From: Desulfonema magnum
GTDB lineage: Bacteria > Desulfobacterota > Desulfobacteria > Desulfobacterales > 4be13
Assembly (NCBI RefSeq): GCF_017377395.1
Contig: NZ_CP061800.1
Span: 6,593,633 to 6,657,632 of the forward strand
Reading direction: 5' to 3'
Length of the DNA: 64,000 bases
Shown here: in pieces, positions 9,922-18,129 of the stretch
How the letters are laid out: the number at the start of each line of letters is the position of its first letter
How positions within the stretch are numbered: the stretch's first letter is position 1
The notes under the pieces: model-generated
Database searches by the model: none
What the model was told of the DNA's origin: nothing
Seen by the model: only the letters and a program-made list of their open reading frames with translations
Position numbers and translations under genes: made by a program

Positions 9922-10086
9922 ATGAAAAAGTTTTCAGGGGTTCTGCTTATAATAGCTTTTATTTTTATAATAGTCGTATCATCTTATGCGGTCAGCTATT
10001 CTGATTCTGAGTGGGCTTCAATGCTTCTTTTAGGTTTTGGCTTGGTCGCCTTTGCAAGCTTTATAAGAAATTTCGGAAAAAACTGA
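9922..10086 (+). CDS. Small two-helix membrane protein
   Basis: This 54-codon open frame begins with ATG 3 bases after a strong purine tract (GGGGGGGAAG). It reads MKKFSGVLLIIAFIFIIVVS, then a short polar loop (YSDSEW), then a second hydrophobic segment (MLLLGFGLVAFASF) and a basic tail (IRNFGKN). The layout of two helices with a positive C-terminal end is typical of small inner-membrane proteins. I do not recognise a family. The next 340 bases contain no gene, so it is probably monocistronic. Confidence 0.55.
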   Translation: MKKFSGVLLIIAFIFIIVVSSYAVSYSDSEWASMLLLGFGLVAFASFIRNFGKN

Positions 10087-10430
10087 GCTTGCTGTATCCC
10101 GACGGAGAACGGGCTTGGTAAACTTTCTTTGTGACAGCAAATTTATCAGAGTATCCTGATAATAAATAGTTTTCAAAACTGACACGCTTAAAATGTTTTA
10201 TTGAAATGACCATGGAGAAAGTCATCTCCTGACTGACCGGATTATTAAGTCTCGCCATGCTTTCCGGAAAAATGCCCTTTCCCAAACAGCATTCTCATAA
10301 TGTGTTTTTCCAATTCGGAATATGTTTGCCCAACGCTGCTATGGGAGCCAGTGCGAAAAATGATTTTCGCACGCTTTTGAATCAGGCTTTTTTTTTGTAT
10401 AGGAAATTATAGAATTTGATCGGAATGAAA
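10087..10430. other. Intergenic stretch, no gene seen
   Basis: No supported gene. A minus-strand open frame here has no ribosome site or recognisable motif. A short palindrome GTGCGAAAAATGATTTTCGCAC at 10351-10372, split here as GTGCGAAAA and TTTTCGCAC arms, is the core of the CCGGAGTGC repeat family without its outer ends. Confidence 0.5.
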
Positions 10431-10480
10431 AGAATGCCAGATAAGAAAAAATTATTTTCTTATCTGGCATTCTTGTTGTT
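10431..10480 (+). terminator. Strong hairpin followed by T-rich tail
   Basis: AGAATGCCAGATAAGAAAA (from 10431) pairs with TTTTCTTATCTGGCATTCT (to 10473), followed by a T-rich tract. This is a rho-independent-type terminator shape. A similar core (AGATAAGAAAA) occurs in the hairpin at 51561-51632, so it may also be a mobile palindrome. Confidence 0.6.
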
Positions 10481-10557
10481 TTGTTTTTTTGCAATATTCC
10501 TTCTTTCTTGACCCAAAGCCGGTTTTTATTATATACAGGCTTTAAGAAAAAGGTTGT

Positions 10558-10642
10558 CCGGAGTGCCAAACTTGCAGTTTGGCAATATTTCCGATGCCCG
10601 GAAACCGGACACTTCTGCCAAACTGCAAGTTTGGCACTCCGG
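10558..10642. repeat. CCGGAGTGCC palindrome, longest copy
   Basis: CCGGAGTGCCAAACTTGCAG at 10558 is matched by the exact reverse complement ending at 10642, giving inverted arms of about 27 bp. Each arm contains its own hairpin (CCAAACT-TGC-AGTTTGG), so a four-armed structure is possible. It lies 70 bases upstream of the BMP operon start. Confidence 0.85.
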
Positions 10643-10711
10643 ACTGACAGATATTTTCTTAACATCTATATATCATTAACGATCTGGCAAACTTTAAATA
10701 AAGGAGGAAAT

Positions 10712-11904
10712 ATGGTTAAAAAATTGGATTGACGCTGTGCATGGTCTGTTTTCTTCTGTCTTTGTCACCCTTATCCCCCGGAGATGCTTTCGGGGCTGAC
10801 AAGCCTTATATTTTCGGATTGCTTTTTGTGGGGCCATACAATGACAGGGGATACAGTCAGGCCCATTATGAAGGAGGAAAATATGTTGAAAAAACAGTTC
10901 CCGGGACAAAGATGATCTACATTGACAAGGTAAATCCCGCGGACCGTCCGGGGATTACCATTCCCCAGTTGGTGGATGACATGGTGGAAAAAGGGGCAAA
11001 ACTCATCATTGCCAATTCAGATGACATGAAAGACGGCATTCGGGAAGCCGCGACCATTCATCCGGATATTCATTTTGTTCATTGTTCCGGGGATGATGTG
11101 CTGACCGGAAAATCGCCCAAGAATCTCAGCAACTTGTTCGGCCGCATGGAATATGGAAAAATGATGGCAGGATTTGTCGCGGCTCTGACCACAAAGACCG
11201 GTAAGATCGGCTATCTTGGCCCTCTGATCAACGAGGAAACCCGGCGCCTTGCCGCATCATGCTACCTGGGTGCGAGATATGCCTGGGACAAGGTGCTGAA
11301 CAAAAACCCTGAAGCATTGAAATTTCAGGTCACTTGGATAGGTTTCTGGTTCAACATCCCCGGTGTGACCGCGGATCCCACCCAGGTGGCTCAGAATTTT
11401 TTCAACACGGGATATGATGTCCTTGTTTCAGGTATTGACACAACAGAAAGTGTTGTTGTTGCAAGACAGAAACGCAAAGAGGGGAAAGAAGTCTGGGGCA
11501 TACCGTATGATTATGAAGGCGCATGTGAGGGAGCTTCTGATGTGTGTCTGGGGGTTCCCTATTTTAACTGGGGACCGTCATATGTCCGGCTTGTCAGGGC
11601 GTCAATGGCCGGAATTTGGAAATCCCAATGGCTTTGGGAAGGACCGGACTGGAAAGATATTAACAATCATGATACCAGCACCATAGGCTTTGCCCCCGGG
11701 CCTGCCCTGTCATCATCCGCAAAACAGCATTTGGATATGTTTATCAGAGATATGGGAACCGGTAAGCTGAATTTGTTCAAGGGGCCGCTTTCTTATCAGG
11801 ATGGCAGCGTATTTCTCAAACATGGCGAAACTGCCACAGATAAGCAAATTTGGTATATGCGCCAGCTCTTAAACGGGATGACGGGGCAAAGCAGCGCAAA
11901 ATAA
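10712..11904 (+). CDS. BMP-family (PnrA-like) ABC transporter substrate-binding protein, start frameshifted
   Basis: This is the periplasmic binding component of a nucleoside/basic-membrane-protein type importer (Bmp family, PF02608), with YIFGLLFVGPYNDRGYSQAH at the start of the mature domain. An ideal ribosome site (AAAGGAGG) precedes ATG at 10712, but that frame reads MVKKLD then stop. The long frame only opens at a TTG (10729). Adding one A to the A6 run at 10718-10723 restores MVKKIGLTLCMVCFLLSLSP...AFGA, a normal signal peptide. So the sequence has a one-base deletion at the start, or translation uses TTG 10729/ATG 10741. No lipobox Cys is seen. The ATPase and two permeases follow. Confidence 0.85.
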
Positions 11905-12046
11905 CTGCATGGCAGATTGAAAATGATCCTGAGATGCTCCCGGGGGATTGGGAAATCCGCCGAAAATGCCTGGGGTTTGTCAATTCCAGGCGAGCATTGA
12001 GCATTTTGGGAATATTGAAAAGCAGATTTACAGGATATCGTTTAAG

Positions 12047-13513
12047 ATGCATATCGTCCTTGAAAACATCCACAAACATTACGGACCGGTGAAAGCCAAT
12101 AATGGCGTGAGCCTGACCATTGCCCCAGGCACGATACATGGCATTTTGGGTGAAAACGGTGCCGGAAAAAGCACATTGATGAAAATTCTGGCAGGTTACA
12201 TCCGAAAAACAAGCGGAACTGTCTGGGCAGGTGGCTCTCCGACCGACTACCGGACACCTGCTCAGGCTTCAAATCTGGGCATTGGGATGCTGTACCAGGA
12301 ACCGCTTGATTTTCCGCTTCTGTCAGTTCTGGACAACTTCATGCTGGGTCAGACAAACGGTTTTGCAAATCACAGGAATACATTCAGAAGGCAATTTGAA
12401 CAGATTGCAGGCCATTTCAATTTTACACTGAATCCGGATGTCCCTGTCAGAAACCTGACCATCGGTGAGAGACAGCAACTTGAAATGCTGAGGCTTCTGG
12501 CGTTGGGAATCCGGGTGCTGATCCTTGACGAACCCACCACCGGCATATCTGAGACACAGAAAGATATTCTTTTTCAGTCGCTGAACAAACTGGCATCACA
12601 AGGAAAAAGTGTCATACTTGTGTCTCACAAGCTGGAAGACGCGGACGCGTTGTGCGACAAGATTACGGTTCTGCGTCAGGGAACGGTCGCCGGAGAAATG
12701 AACAAACCCTTTGATACAAAAATCTTGCTGGAAATGATGTTTGGCACGCCGCCGCTCCCTCCGTCCTGCTCATGTTTGGGATCCGGAGAAGAACTTTTTG
12801 TCATGAAAGGCGTTTCCGCCCGGGGCGGCCGTGCAGGGCTTAAAAATTGTAACACCGTCATCCGTCAGGGAGAGGTGGTGGGACTGGCCGGACTGGAGGG
12901 AAGCGGTCAGGGCGTTTTCCTTCGCATTGCCGCTGGATTAAAGGTGCCGTTCAAAGGAGAACTCTATCTTCAGGATATGAAAATGAACGGAAAAGATCAC
13001 CACGCATTTAAACAGGCACAGGTGAACTTCCTTCCGGGATCCCGGCTTGAAGAGGGGCTGATACCGGGCTTAACCCTTGCAGAACATTTTGCGCTTTTAG
13101 AGAATCGTAAAGGCTTTTTTGTGAGATGGGCAGAGGCATTCCAAAAGGCAAACGCGCAGATTAAAAAATTTCGCATCACGGGAACACCGGAATCCACTGT
13201 GGAATCTCTTTCCGGCGGGAACCAGCAGCGCCTTCTCCTCTCATTTTTACCTGAAAATTCTCTCCTTCTTCTCCTTGAAAATCCCACCAGAGGACTTGAT
13301 CCGGAATCTGCTCACTGGGTGTGGCAGCATCTCCGAACATATTGTGAACGCGGCACAAGCATTGTTTTTTCATCTTCGGAACTTGATGAAATTCTCATGA
13401 TTGCGGATCGTGTGGCTGTGTTTTTTGACGGAAAAATTATCAAAGATGTAAAGACAGATGAAACAGATGTCAATGAGCTGGGGATGGCCATTGCAGGGAA
13501 AATTGGAAACTGA
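12047..13513 (+). CDS. Duplicated ABC ATPase of BMP/nucleoside-type importer
   Basis: The 488-residue protein contains two ABC domains in one chain. The first has Walker A GENGAGKST (~35) and Walker B LILDEPTTGIS. The second has the degenerate P-loop typical of sugar/nucleoside importers (GLEGSGQG) with signature LSGGNQQR and ENPTRGLD. I chose ATG 12047 (MHIVLENIHKHYGPVKANNG) because it gives the standard N-terminus; the frame is open 99 bases further up but lacks family similarity. The first signature is weak (LTIGERQQ). It energises the two permeases downstream, beyond the inserted toxin-antitoxin pair. Confidence 0.92.
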   Translation: MHIVLENIHKHYGPVKANNGVSLTIAPGTIHGILGENGAGKSTLMKILAGYIRKTSGTVWAGGSPTDYRTPAQASNLGIGMLYQEPLDFPLLSVLDNFMLGQTNGFANHRNTFRRQFEQIAGHFNFTLNPDVPVRNLTIGERQQLEMLRLLALGIRVLILDEPTTGISETQKDILFQSLNKLASQGKSVILVSHKLEDADALCDKITVLRQGTVAGEMNKPFDTKILLEMMFGTPPLPPSCSCLGSGEELFVMKGVSARGGRAGLKNCNTVIRQGEVVGLAGLEGSGQGVFLRIAAGLKVPFKGELYLQDMKMNGKDHHAFKQAQVNFLPGSRLEEGLIPGLTLAEHFALLENRKGFFVRWAEAFQKANAQIKKFRITGTPESTVESLSGGNQQRLLLSFLPENSLLLLLENPTRGLDPESAHWVWQHLRTYCERGTSIVFSSSELDEILMIADRVAVFFDGKIIKDVKTDETDVNELGMAIAGKIGN

Positions 13514-13575
13514 GGAGAAAAAACAGGGTGATTTGAAACCAAAATCAAAGAAGACTCAGAGAAAGGAGCTTAATA

Positions 13576-13875
13576 TTGAGCGTAGCTTTAAAAAATCAAA
13601 CTTATCCTTATATCGGATCAGACCCGAACATTGCCGGAGGAGTTCCTTTAATTGAGGGAACCCGAATCACCGTGCGTTGCATTGCAGGGTATTATCAGAT
13701 GGGGATGAGTGTGGATGAGATACTGAACAGTCTCTCTCATCTGACACCATCCCAGGTACATGCGGCCTTAGCCTACTATTTCGATCATCAGGAAGAAATT
13801 GACGCTGATCTTACAGAAGTATCTGATGAAAATTATTGGAAAGAGCAAGTCTTATCATGGGGCGAAAACCAATGA
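13576..13875 (+). CDS. DUF433 antitoxin-like protein
   Basis: The 99-residue protein matches the DUF433 family (PF04255): DPNIAGGVPLIEGTRITVRCI followed by the helical DEILNSLSHLTPSQVHAALAYY. DUF433 proteins are usually the antitoxin partner of DUF5615 PIN-like toxins. The start is TTG at 13576 with AAAGGAG 7-10 bases upstream; no ATG is available. It overlaps the next gene by four bases (ATGA), a sign of translational coupling. The pair sits between the ATPase and permease genes of one transporter. Confidence 0.88.
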   Translation: MSVALKNQTYPYIGSDPNIAGGVPLIEGTRITVRCIAGYYQMGMSVDEILNSLSHLTPSQVHAALAYYFDHQEEIDADLTEVSDENYWKEQVLSWGENQ

Positions 13876-14210
13876 AGATTAAATTATTACTGGATGAGGA
13901 TGTTCATTTGGCTTTGGCCGATTCTCTTCACAGAAGAGGATACGATGTTGTTCATATACAGGAAATGAAGCGCAAGGGCAAAAGCGATGCCGAACAGTTG
14001 GCAATGGCTGTCTTTCAAAAACGATGCCTGTTCAGCTTCAATGTTAAAAATTTTGTTATCCTGCATAACCAGTATGTTAATGAAAAGCGGGAACATTGGG
14101 GAATTTTTGCTTCAAAGCAGATCCCCGTAGGTGAAGCGCTTCGCAAGTTGTTATATAAATTGGGGAATACTTCTCATGAAGCCATGAAAAATCAGTTGAA
14201 ATTTTTATAA
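13872..14210 (+). CDS. DUF5615 PIN-like toxin
   Basis: The 112-residue protein has the DUF5615 pattern: KIKLLLDEDVHLALADSLHR (conserved DED), then VVHIQEMKRKGKSDAEQLAM and a central FSFNVKNFVILH replacing the usual TxDxDF motif. The PIN-like fold implies metal-dependent RNase activity by family, not shown for this protein. The replacement of the Asp pair (NVKNF where DxDF is usual) suggests altered or lost activity. The ATG at 13872 overlaps the DUF433 stop. Confidence 0.85.
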   Translation: MKIKLLLDEDVHLALADSLHRRGYDVVHIQEMKRKGKSDAEQLAMAVFQKRCLFSFNVKNFVILHNQYVNEKREHWGIFASKQIPVGEALRKLLYKLGNTSHEAMKNQLKFL

Positions 14211-14373
14211 CACAAGGGTTTGCAAAAGTTACGAGATCAGTTTTCCGGCTGAAAGCAAAAGTGCGCTGAAGCGTGGCGTGAGAATCAGCTGGCTTCAGCC
14301 TGCTTTCGCTATCAGGGGCTTTCTGAATTCAGAATTTTAAAAAGTAAGGCTGATCCTGATAACGGGAATTACT

Positions 14374-15399
14374 ATGAAAATATTCCGATATGCCTGCGAA
14401 CTCATACTGACGCTGCTTGCGGTATTTTTCTTCACCACCCTCATTCTTCATCTCGTGGGAGCGCCGCCGTTTGAGGCTTATTATCACATTGTCAAGGGAT
14501 CATTGGGATCATGGGTGAAGGTCGCCCATGTGATAACCACATGGATTCCCCTCACGCTTTGTGCATGCGGTCTTCTCTATACCTTCAGAATCGGTCTTTG
14601 GAATATCGGCATCGAAGGACAGATGATGATGGGCGCTGTTTTCACAACATTCCTTCTTCGCTTCGGTGTTGAAAGCGATATGCCGGTCTTTTTTTTAACA
14701 TTGTCTTTTATTGCCGGAGCGATTGGCGGAGCTGTATGGGCGATGATTGCAGGTAGTTTAAAGACAAAAGGAGGCGTGAATGAAATTTTCGCAGGTCTCG
14801 GACTTAATTTTGTGGCTCAGGGGCTTATCCTCTGGCTTATATTTGGTCCGTGGAAACGGCCCGGCATCGCCTCCATGAGCGGGACAGAACTTTTTCCGCC
14901 AAAATTATGGCTGTCTTATCTGTCCTTCATCCGTCTTTCTCCTGCGGGCCTTTTTTTAGCTTTGATTGCCATAGGAGTGACAGCATTCATGTTGCGTTAT
15001 GCCCGGATCGGTTTAAGTCTGAGAGCCATCGGAAACAACCCTCATGCGGCATACCTGTTCGGATTAAAACCTGACAGATATATGCTCCTTGCCATGATAT
15101 TCGCCGGAGGATTTGCCGGTCTTGCCGGAAGCATTCAGGTGACCGGGATCTATCATCGCCTTCTGCCTGCCATCTCCGGCAACTACGGTTATCTGGCCCT
15201 GCTTGTGGTCATGCTCGCCAATTACAATGTCCGGATTGTTCCCGCAGTTGCCTTTTTCTTTGCCTGCCTGAATATCGGAAGTATTCAACTCCCCATGGTA
15301 CTTCAATTAGATTCATCATTAAGCGGTGTCATACAGGGAACCCTGGTTTTGGCAACACTTGCCGTACACGCATGGCGAAACTTGAAACTTGAAACTTGA
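14374..15399 (+). CDS. BMP/nucleoside-type ABC transporter permease, first subunit
   Basis: The 341-residue polytopic membrane protein of the branched-chain/ribose/nucleoside permease family has about eight to nine hydrophobic helices. It contains the characteristic GLWNIGIEGQMMMGA near residue 73 and the EAA-like loop LRAIGNNPHAAYLFG near residue 215. It forms a heterodimer with the next gene product. The C-terminal residues RNLKLET are encoded by the heptameric satellite that starts at 15377, so the stop codon comes from repeat DNA. Confidence 0.92.
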   Translation: MKIFRYACELILTLLAVFFFTTLILHLVGAPPFEAYYHIVKGSLGSWVKVAHVITTWIPLTLCACGLLYTFRIGLWNIGIEGQMMMGAVFTTFLLRFGVESDMPVFFLTLSFIAGAIGGAVWAMIAGSLKTKGGVNEIFAGLGLNFVAQGLILWLIFGPWKRPGIASMSGTELFPPKLWLSYLSFIRLSPAGLFLALIAIGVTAFMLRYARIGLSLRAIGNNPHAAYLFGLKPDRYMLLAMIFAGGFAGLAGSIQVTGIYHRLLPAISGNYGYLALLVVMLANYNVRIVPAVAFFFACLNIGSIQLPMVLQLDSSLSGVIQGTLVLATLAVHAWRNLKLET

Positions 15400-15418
15400 G
15401 GCTTGAAACTGGAAACTT
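15377..15418. repeat. Short GAAACTT heptamer array overlapping a stop codon
   Basis: Six units of GAAACTT-type sequence cross the end of the first permease gene and reach the start codon of the second, providing both the C-terminal codons and the 19-base spacer. Confidence 0.8.
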
Positions 15419-16399
15419 ATGAATGATCTGAATTTGACGATACTATTTGCCAGTGTTATCGCGGGGGCCGCTCCTGTTGTTTTAGCTGCTCTCGGAGAGA
15501 CAATTACGGAAAAAGCCGGCCTCATCAATCTTTCTTTGGATGGCTCCATATTACTGAGCGCAATGACTGCTTTCGCTGTTGCTTATGAAACAGACAGTCT
15601 TGTCATGGGGGTTGTGTCAGGGGCAGTGGTTGGCGCTGCGGTTGCAGCTATTGTCGGTATTTTCAGTAGTTATCTCGGTCAGTCCCAGGTGGCGGTGGGA
15701 TTTGTTCTGACCCTCATGACTCGTGATCTGGCGTATTTTCTGGGAAATTCTTATTCCCGTCTTCAGGGCCCCCAGGTTACGCCCCTTCCGATTCCGCTTT
15801 TCAAAGAGATTCCTTTTCTCGGTCTGATCTTTTTTAATCATAATCTTCTGGTTTATCTCAGTCTGTTTTTTATTGGTTTCTGCTGGTGGTATATTTATCG
15901 CACACCTTTGGGTTTGCAACTGAGGGCTGTGGGAGAACATCCTGCTTCTGCTTACGCCAGAGGAATAAATCCGCAAAAGGCACAAATATTGTATGCGGTA
16001 TGCGGCGGCTTGCTGGTCGGACTTGCAGGCGCGGCCTTTTCCCTTTCTGCCAAACCAGGATGGGGGCGTCCCCAGGGAGCGGAAGGAACAGGATGGATTG
16101 CTCTGGCAATTGTCATTTTTGGCGGGTGGAATCCGGTAAAGGCAGCCGCGGGCGCTTATCTTTTTTCCTTTTTACAGATTTTAGGTATTTATTTTCAGGG
16201 ATGGATCCCTTCTGTGCCTGCCCAGGTTTTCCAAGTCGCGCCGTTTCCGCTGATGATCTTTACCCTTTTGCTCATGTATTTTGTCCAAAAAGAATCTGTG
16301 ATGAACTGGGCAGAAGAAAAAAAACGGATGAAATCCGCGCTTAAAATTTTTTCAGGAAATGCGCCAAGCGCGCTGGGCAAAGCATACAAACCTGACTGA
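15419..16399 (+). CDS. BMP/nucleoside-type ABC transporter permease, second subunit
   Basis: The 326-residue membrane protein pairs with the preceding permease. The N-terminus AALGETITEKAGLINLSLDG is the usual signature of the second nucleoside permease (NupQ/YufQ-like), and LRAVGEHPASAYARGI is the coupling loop. Its ATG follows the satellite spacer, and the ribosome site is weak. The substrate could be nucleosides or another Bmp ligand; the sequence does not decide. Confidence 0.92.
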   Translation: MNDLNLTILFASVIAGAAPVVLAALGETITEKAGLINLSLDGSILLSAMTAFAVAYETDSLVMGVVSGAVVGAAVAAIVGIFSSYLGQSQVAVGFVLTLMTRDLAYFLGNSYSRLQGPQVTPLPIPLFKEIPFLGLIFFNHNLLVYLSLFFIGFCWWYIYRTPLGLQLRAVGEHPASAYARGINPQKAQILYAVCGGLLVGLAGAAFSLSAKPGWGRPQGAEGTGWIALAIVIFGGWNPVKAAAGAYLFSFLQILGIYFQGWIPSVPAQVFQVAPFPLMIFTLLLMYFVQKESVMNWAEEKKRMKSALKIFSGNAPSALGKAYKPD

Positions 16400-16459
16400 T
16401 CCGAAATATGCCTATAAAAACAGAATAAAAAAATATCGGATTTTTATTAATATTTAAGC

Positions 16460-16475
16460 TTGCATTGAAATGCAA
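16460..16475. promoter_or_regulatory. Perfect 16-bp palindrome upstream of ferredoxin-rubrerythrin genes
   Basis: TTGCATT-GA-AATGCAA is an exact inverted repeat 79 bases before the ferredoxin start, in an AT-rich promoter-like region. Its position ahead of a rubrerythrin operon suggests an operator for a Fur/PerR-type or redox repressor. Which regulator binds cannot be told from sequence alone. Confidence 0.45.
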
Positions 16476-16554
16476 CTTATTGTAAACAAAGAGACAGAGG
16501 GAAGTTTAAGCTTTACAATAAATTAACCATCTTTATCTGTTCAAGGAGGTAAAC

Positions 16555-16749
16555 ATGAAAGCAAGAGTGGACAAAGGAGCATGTATGGGAGACAGAAACT
16601 GCAACATGGTTTGCCCGGAGGTCTTCAAGTATGACGAAGATGAACTGATGTCAATTGTTCAGTTTGACGAAATCCCGAAAGAGTATGAGGCTCGTACAAA
16701 ACAGGCAGCAGAAGAATGCGGGGCCAATGCGATTACCATAGAGGAATAG
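16555..16749 (+). CDS. [4Fe-4S] ferredoxin with Asp in the second ligand position
   Basis: The 64-residue ferredoxin has the cluster motif CMGDRNC..VCP: Cys10, Asp13, Cys16 and Cys20, with a distal Cys near residue 56 (EECGANAI). The C-x2-D-x2-C pattern is known from Pyrococcus ferredoxin and Desulfovibrio ferredoxin III, where the cluster easily interconverts between 3Fe and 4Fe forms. AAGGAGG precedes the ATG at good spacing. The rubrerythrin gene begins 32 bases later, so the ferredoxin may be its electron donor (inference). Confidence 0.9.
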   Translation: MKARVDKGACMGDRNCNMVCPEVFKYDEDELMSIVQFDEIPKEYEARTKQAAEECGANAITIEE

Positions 16750-16781
16750 TCGCGGCCATTACAGGGAAGGAGAAAGCCAGG

Positions 16782-17357
16782 ATGGGAAAATTCAGAGAAA
16801 GTCAGACTGCAAAGAATCTGCTGACTGCTTTTGCAGGGGAATCCCAGGCACGAAACCGTTATACTTACTTTGCCGGCCAGGCAAGAAAAGACGGTTTCAT
16901 GCAGATTGCAGATATCTTTGAAGAGACAGCAAACCAGGAAAAAGAACACGCGAAACGGTTCTTCAAGTTTTTCAATGGCGGTGAACTGGAAATTACCGGG
17001 AGCTTTCCCGCGGGTGTCATCGGCAACACATATGATAACCTGATCGCTGCTGCCGACGGTGAACGCTACGAGCATACGGAGATGTATCCTAATTTTGCCA
17101 AAATAGCGACCGAAGAGGGCTTTACCCGGGCAGCAGACACATTTCAGGCCATATCTGTTGCTGAAAGACAGCATGAAAAGCGATACCGTGATCTCGCGGC
17201 TAATATCAAGGCTGACAGAGTTTTTAAACGGGATCAGGAAGTTGTGTGGCGATGCCGTAACTGCGGTTATCTGCATTCAGCAAAAGAAGCGCCGGAGATG
17301 TGTCCTGCCTGTGTGCATCCCCGGAGCTATTTTGAGCTTTTGGGTGAGAACTGGTAA
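16782..17357 (+). CDS. rbr: Rubrerythrin
   Basis: Rubrerythrin is the non-haem diiron peroxidase of anaerobes. This one is 191 residues, the normal length. The ferritin-like domain carries iron-binding Glu/His motifs (FAGESQARNRY near 18, QEKEHAKR near 52, AERQHEKRY near 127). The C-terminal rubredoxin domain has CRNCGYLH and CPAC. GGAAGGAG lies before ATG 16782. Its partner ferredoxin is directly upstream, and both probably respond to oxidative stress through the palindrome at 16460. Confidence 0.96.
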   Translation: MGKFRESQTAKNLLTAFAGESQARNRYTYFAGQARKDGFMQIADIFEETANQEKEHAKRFFKFFNGGELEITGSFPAGVIGNTYDNLIAAADGERYEHTEMYPNFAKIATEEGFTRAADTFQAISVAERQHEKRYRDLAANIKADRVFKRDQEVVWRCRNCGYLHSAKEAPEMCPACVHPRSYFELLGENW

Positions 17358-17388
17358 AAAAAAAGACAAATGACAGGCAATATTCAAG

Positions 17389-17458
17389 GGTGGGTTTGGA
17401 TTTACCTTACCCACCCCGCATCTCAGAGGGGATTTGAAAAATACCCCTTTTTTAGTTT
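17389..17458 (+). terminator. Two hairpins downstream of rubrerythrin
   Basis: GGGTGGGT (17389) pairs with ACCCACCC (to 17416). A second hairpin, GAGGGGATTT...ATACCCCTTTTTT, ends in a T-run near 17455. Together they look like the operon's transcription end. Confidence 0.6.
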
Positions 17459-18129
17459 TTCAGGGAATTCTATATCTGAAAATTTAAAAACTTTCCAAGT
17501 CTGACGTGGTGATGCACTGCTTCGGAGAGTCTGAATTGCTTATAATCTGTTTGATTGCAGCTATGCAAGGCTTTTTGTGTCCGCCCTGCTGACCATTTTC
17601 AGACGGGGATTTTTCAGCCCGGCCAATATTGTCTTCCGCCTCTGACATGTCGCCACAGGTATTTTGTATAAAGAGAAGGTTTAATCCTTTTAGCATGAAA
17701 ATATATTTGGAAAACCCGGGTTTTTTGTCTGTTTTCACCACATATTTTTATGACCGGGGGTGAAAAACCCGGGTTTTTTATGAGCGTTTCTTATATGAAA
17801 TCCTTGTAGCGAGGACGGCTGTTATTATTTTCTGTGTAAAGAACAAAACACTTGATCATCAAAATTTTTTAAGTTAAATTATTTAAATATGCAGGGACAG
17901 ACTTGTATTTTACCTCCATCTTTTGACAACAGGAATCGCACCCCTGACAGATATTCACTCATCATTATATAATCTCAGCAGGTTACGCTGTGATATCCGC
18001 TGTAACTCAGATAAAATAATGATTACAACTGTAACTGATATTTCTATATTATACCGACATATTATCTTCTGATATTTTTTAAATTTTTAAAAATTTTCCA
18101 GATGCGCCAAATCGTAAGGAGGGCCGGTC
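17459..18129. other. Intergenic stretch with two AAACCCGGGTTTT hairpins
   Basis: No gene is supported; an 85-codon minus-strand open frame lacks a ribosome site and any family pattern. AAAACCCGGGTTTTTT occurs twice, near 17714 and near 17765, as T-tailed self-complementary motifs that look like terminators. The last 150 bases are AT-rich and probably contain the pilC promoter. Confidence 0.5.

Noticed and set aside
10061..10285. 74-codon minus-strand open frame
   Set aside because: Overlaps the better supported small membrane protein and has no ribosome site or family pattern.
17484..17741. 85-codon minus-strand open frame
   Set aside because: No ribosome site, no recognisable family, and it overlaps the AAACCCGGGTTTT hairpin region.
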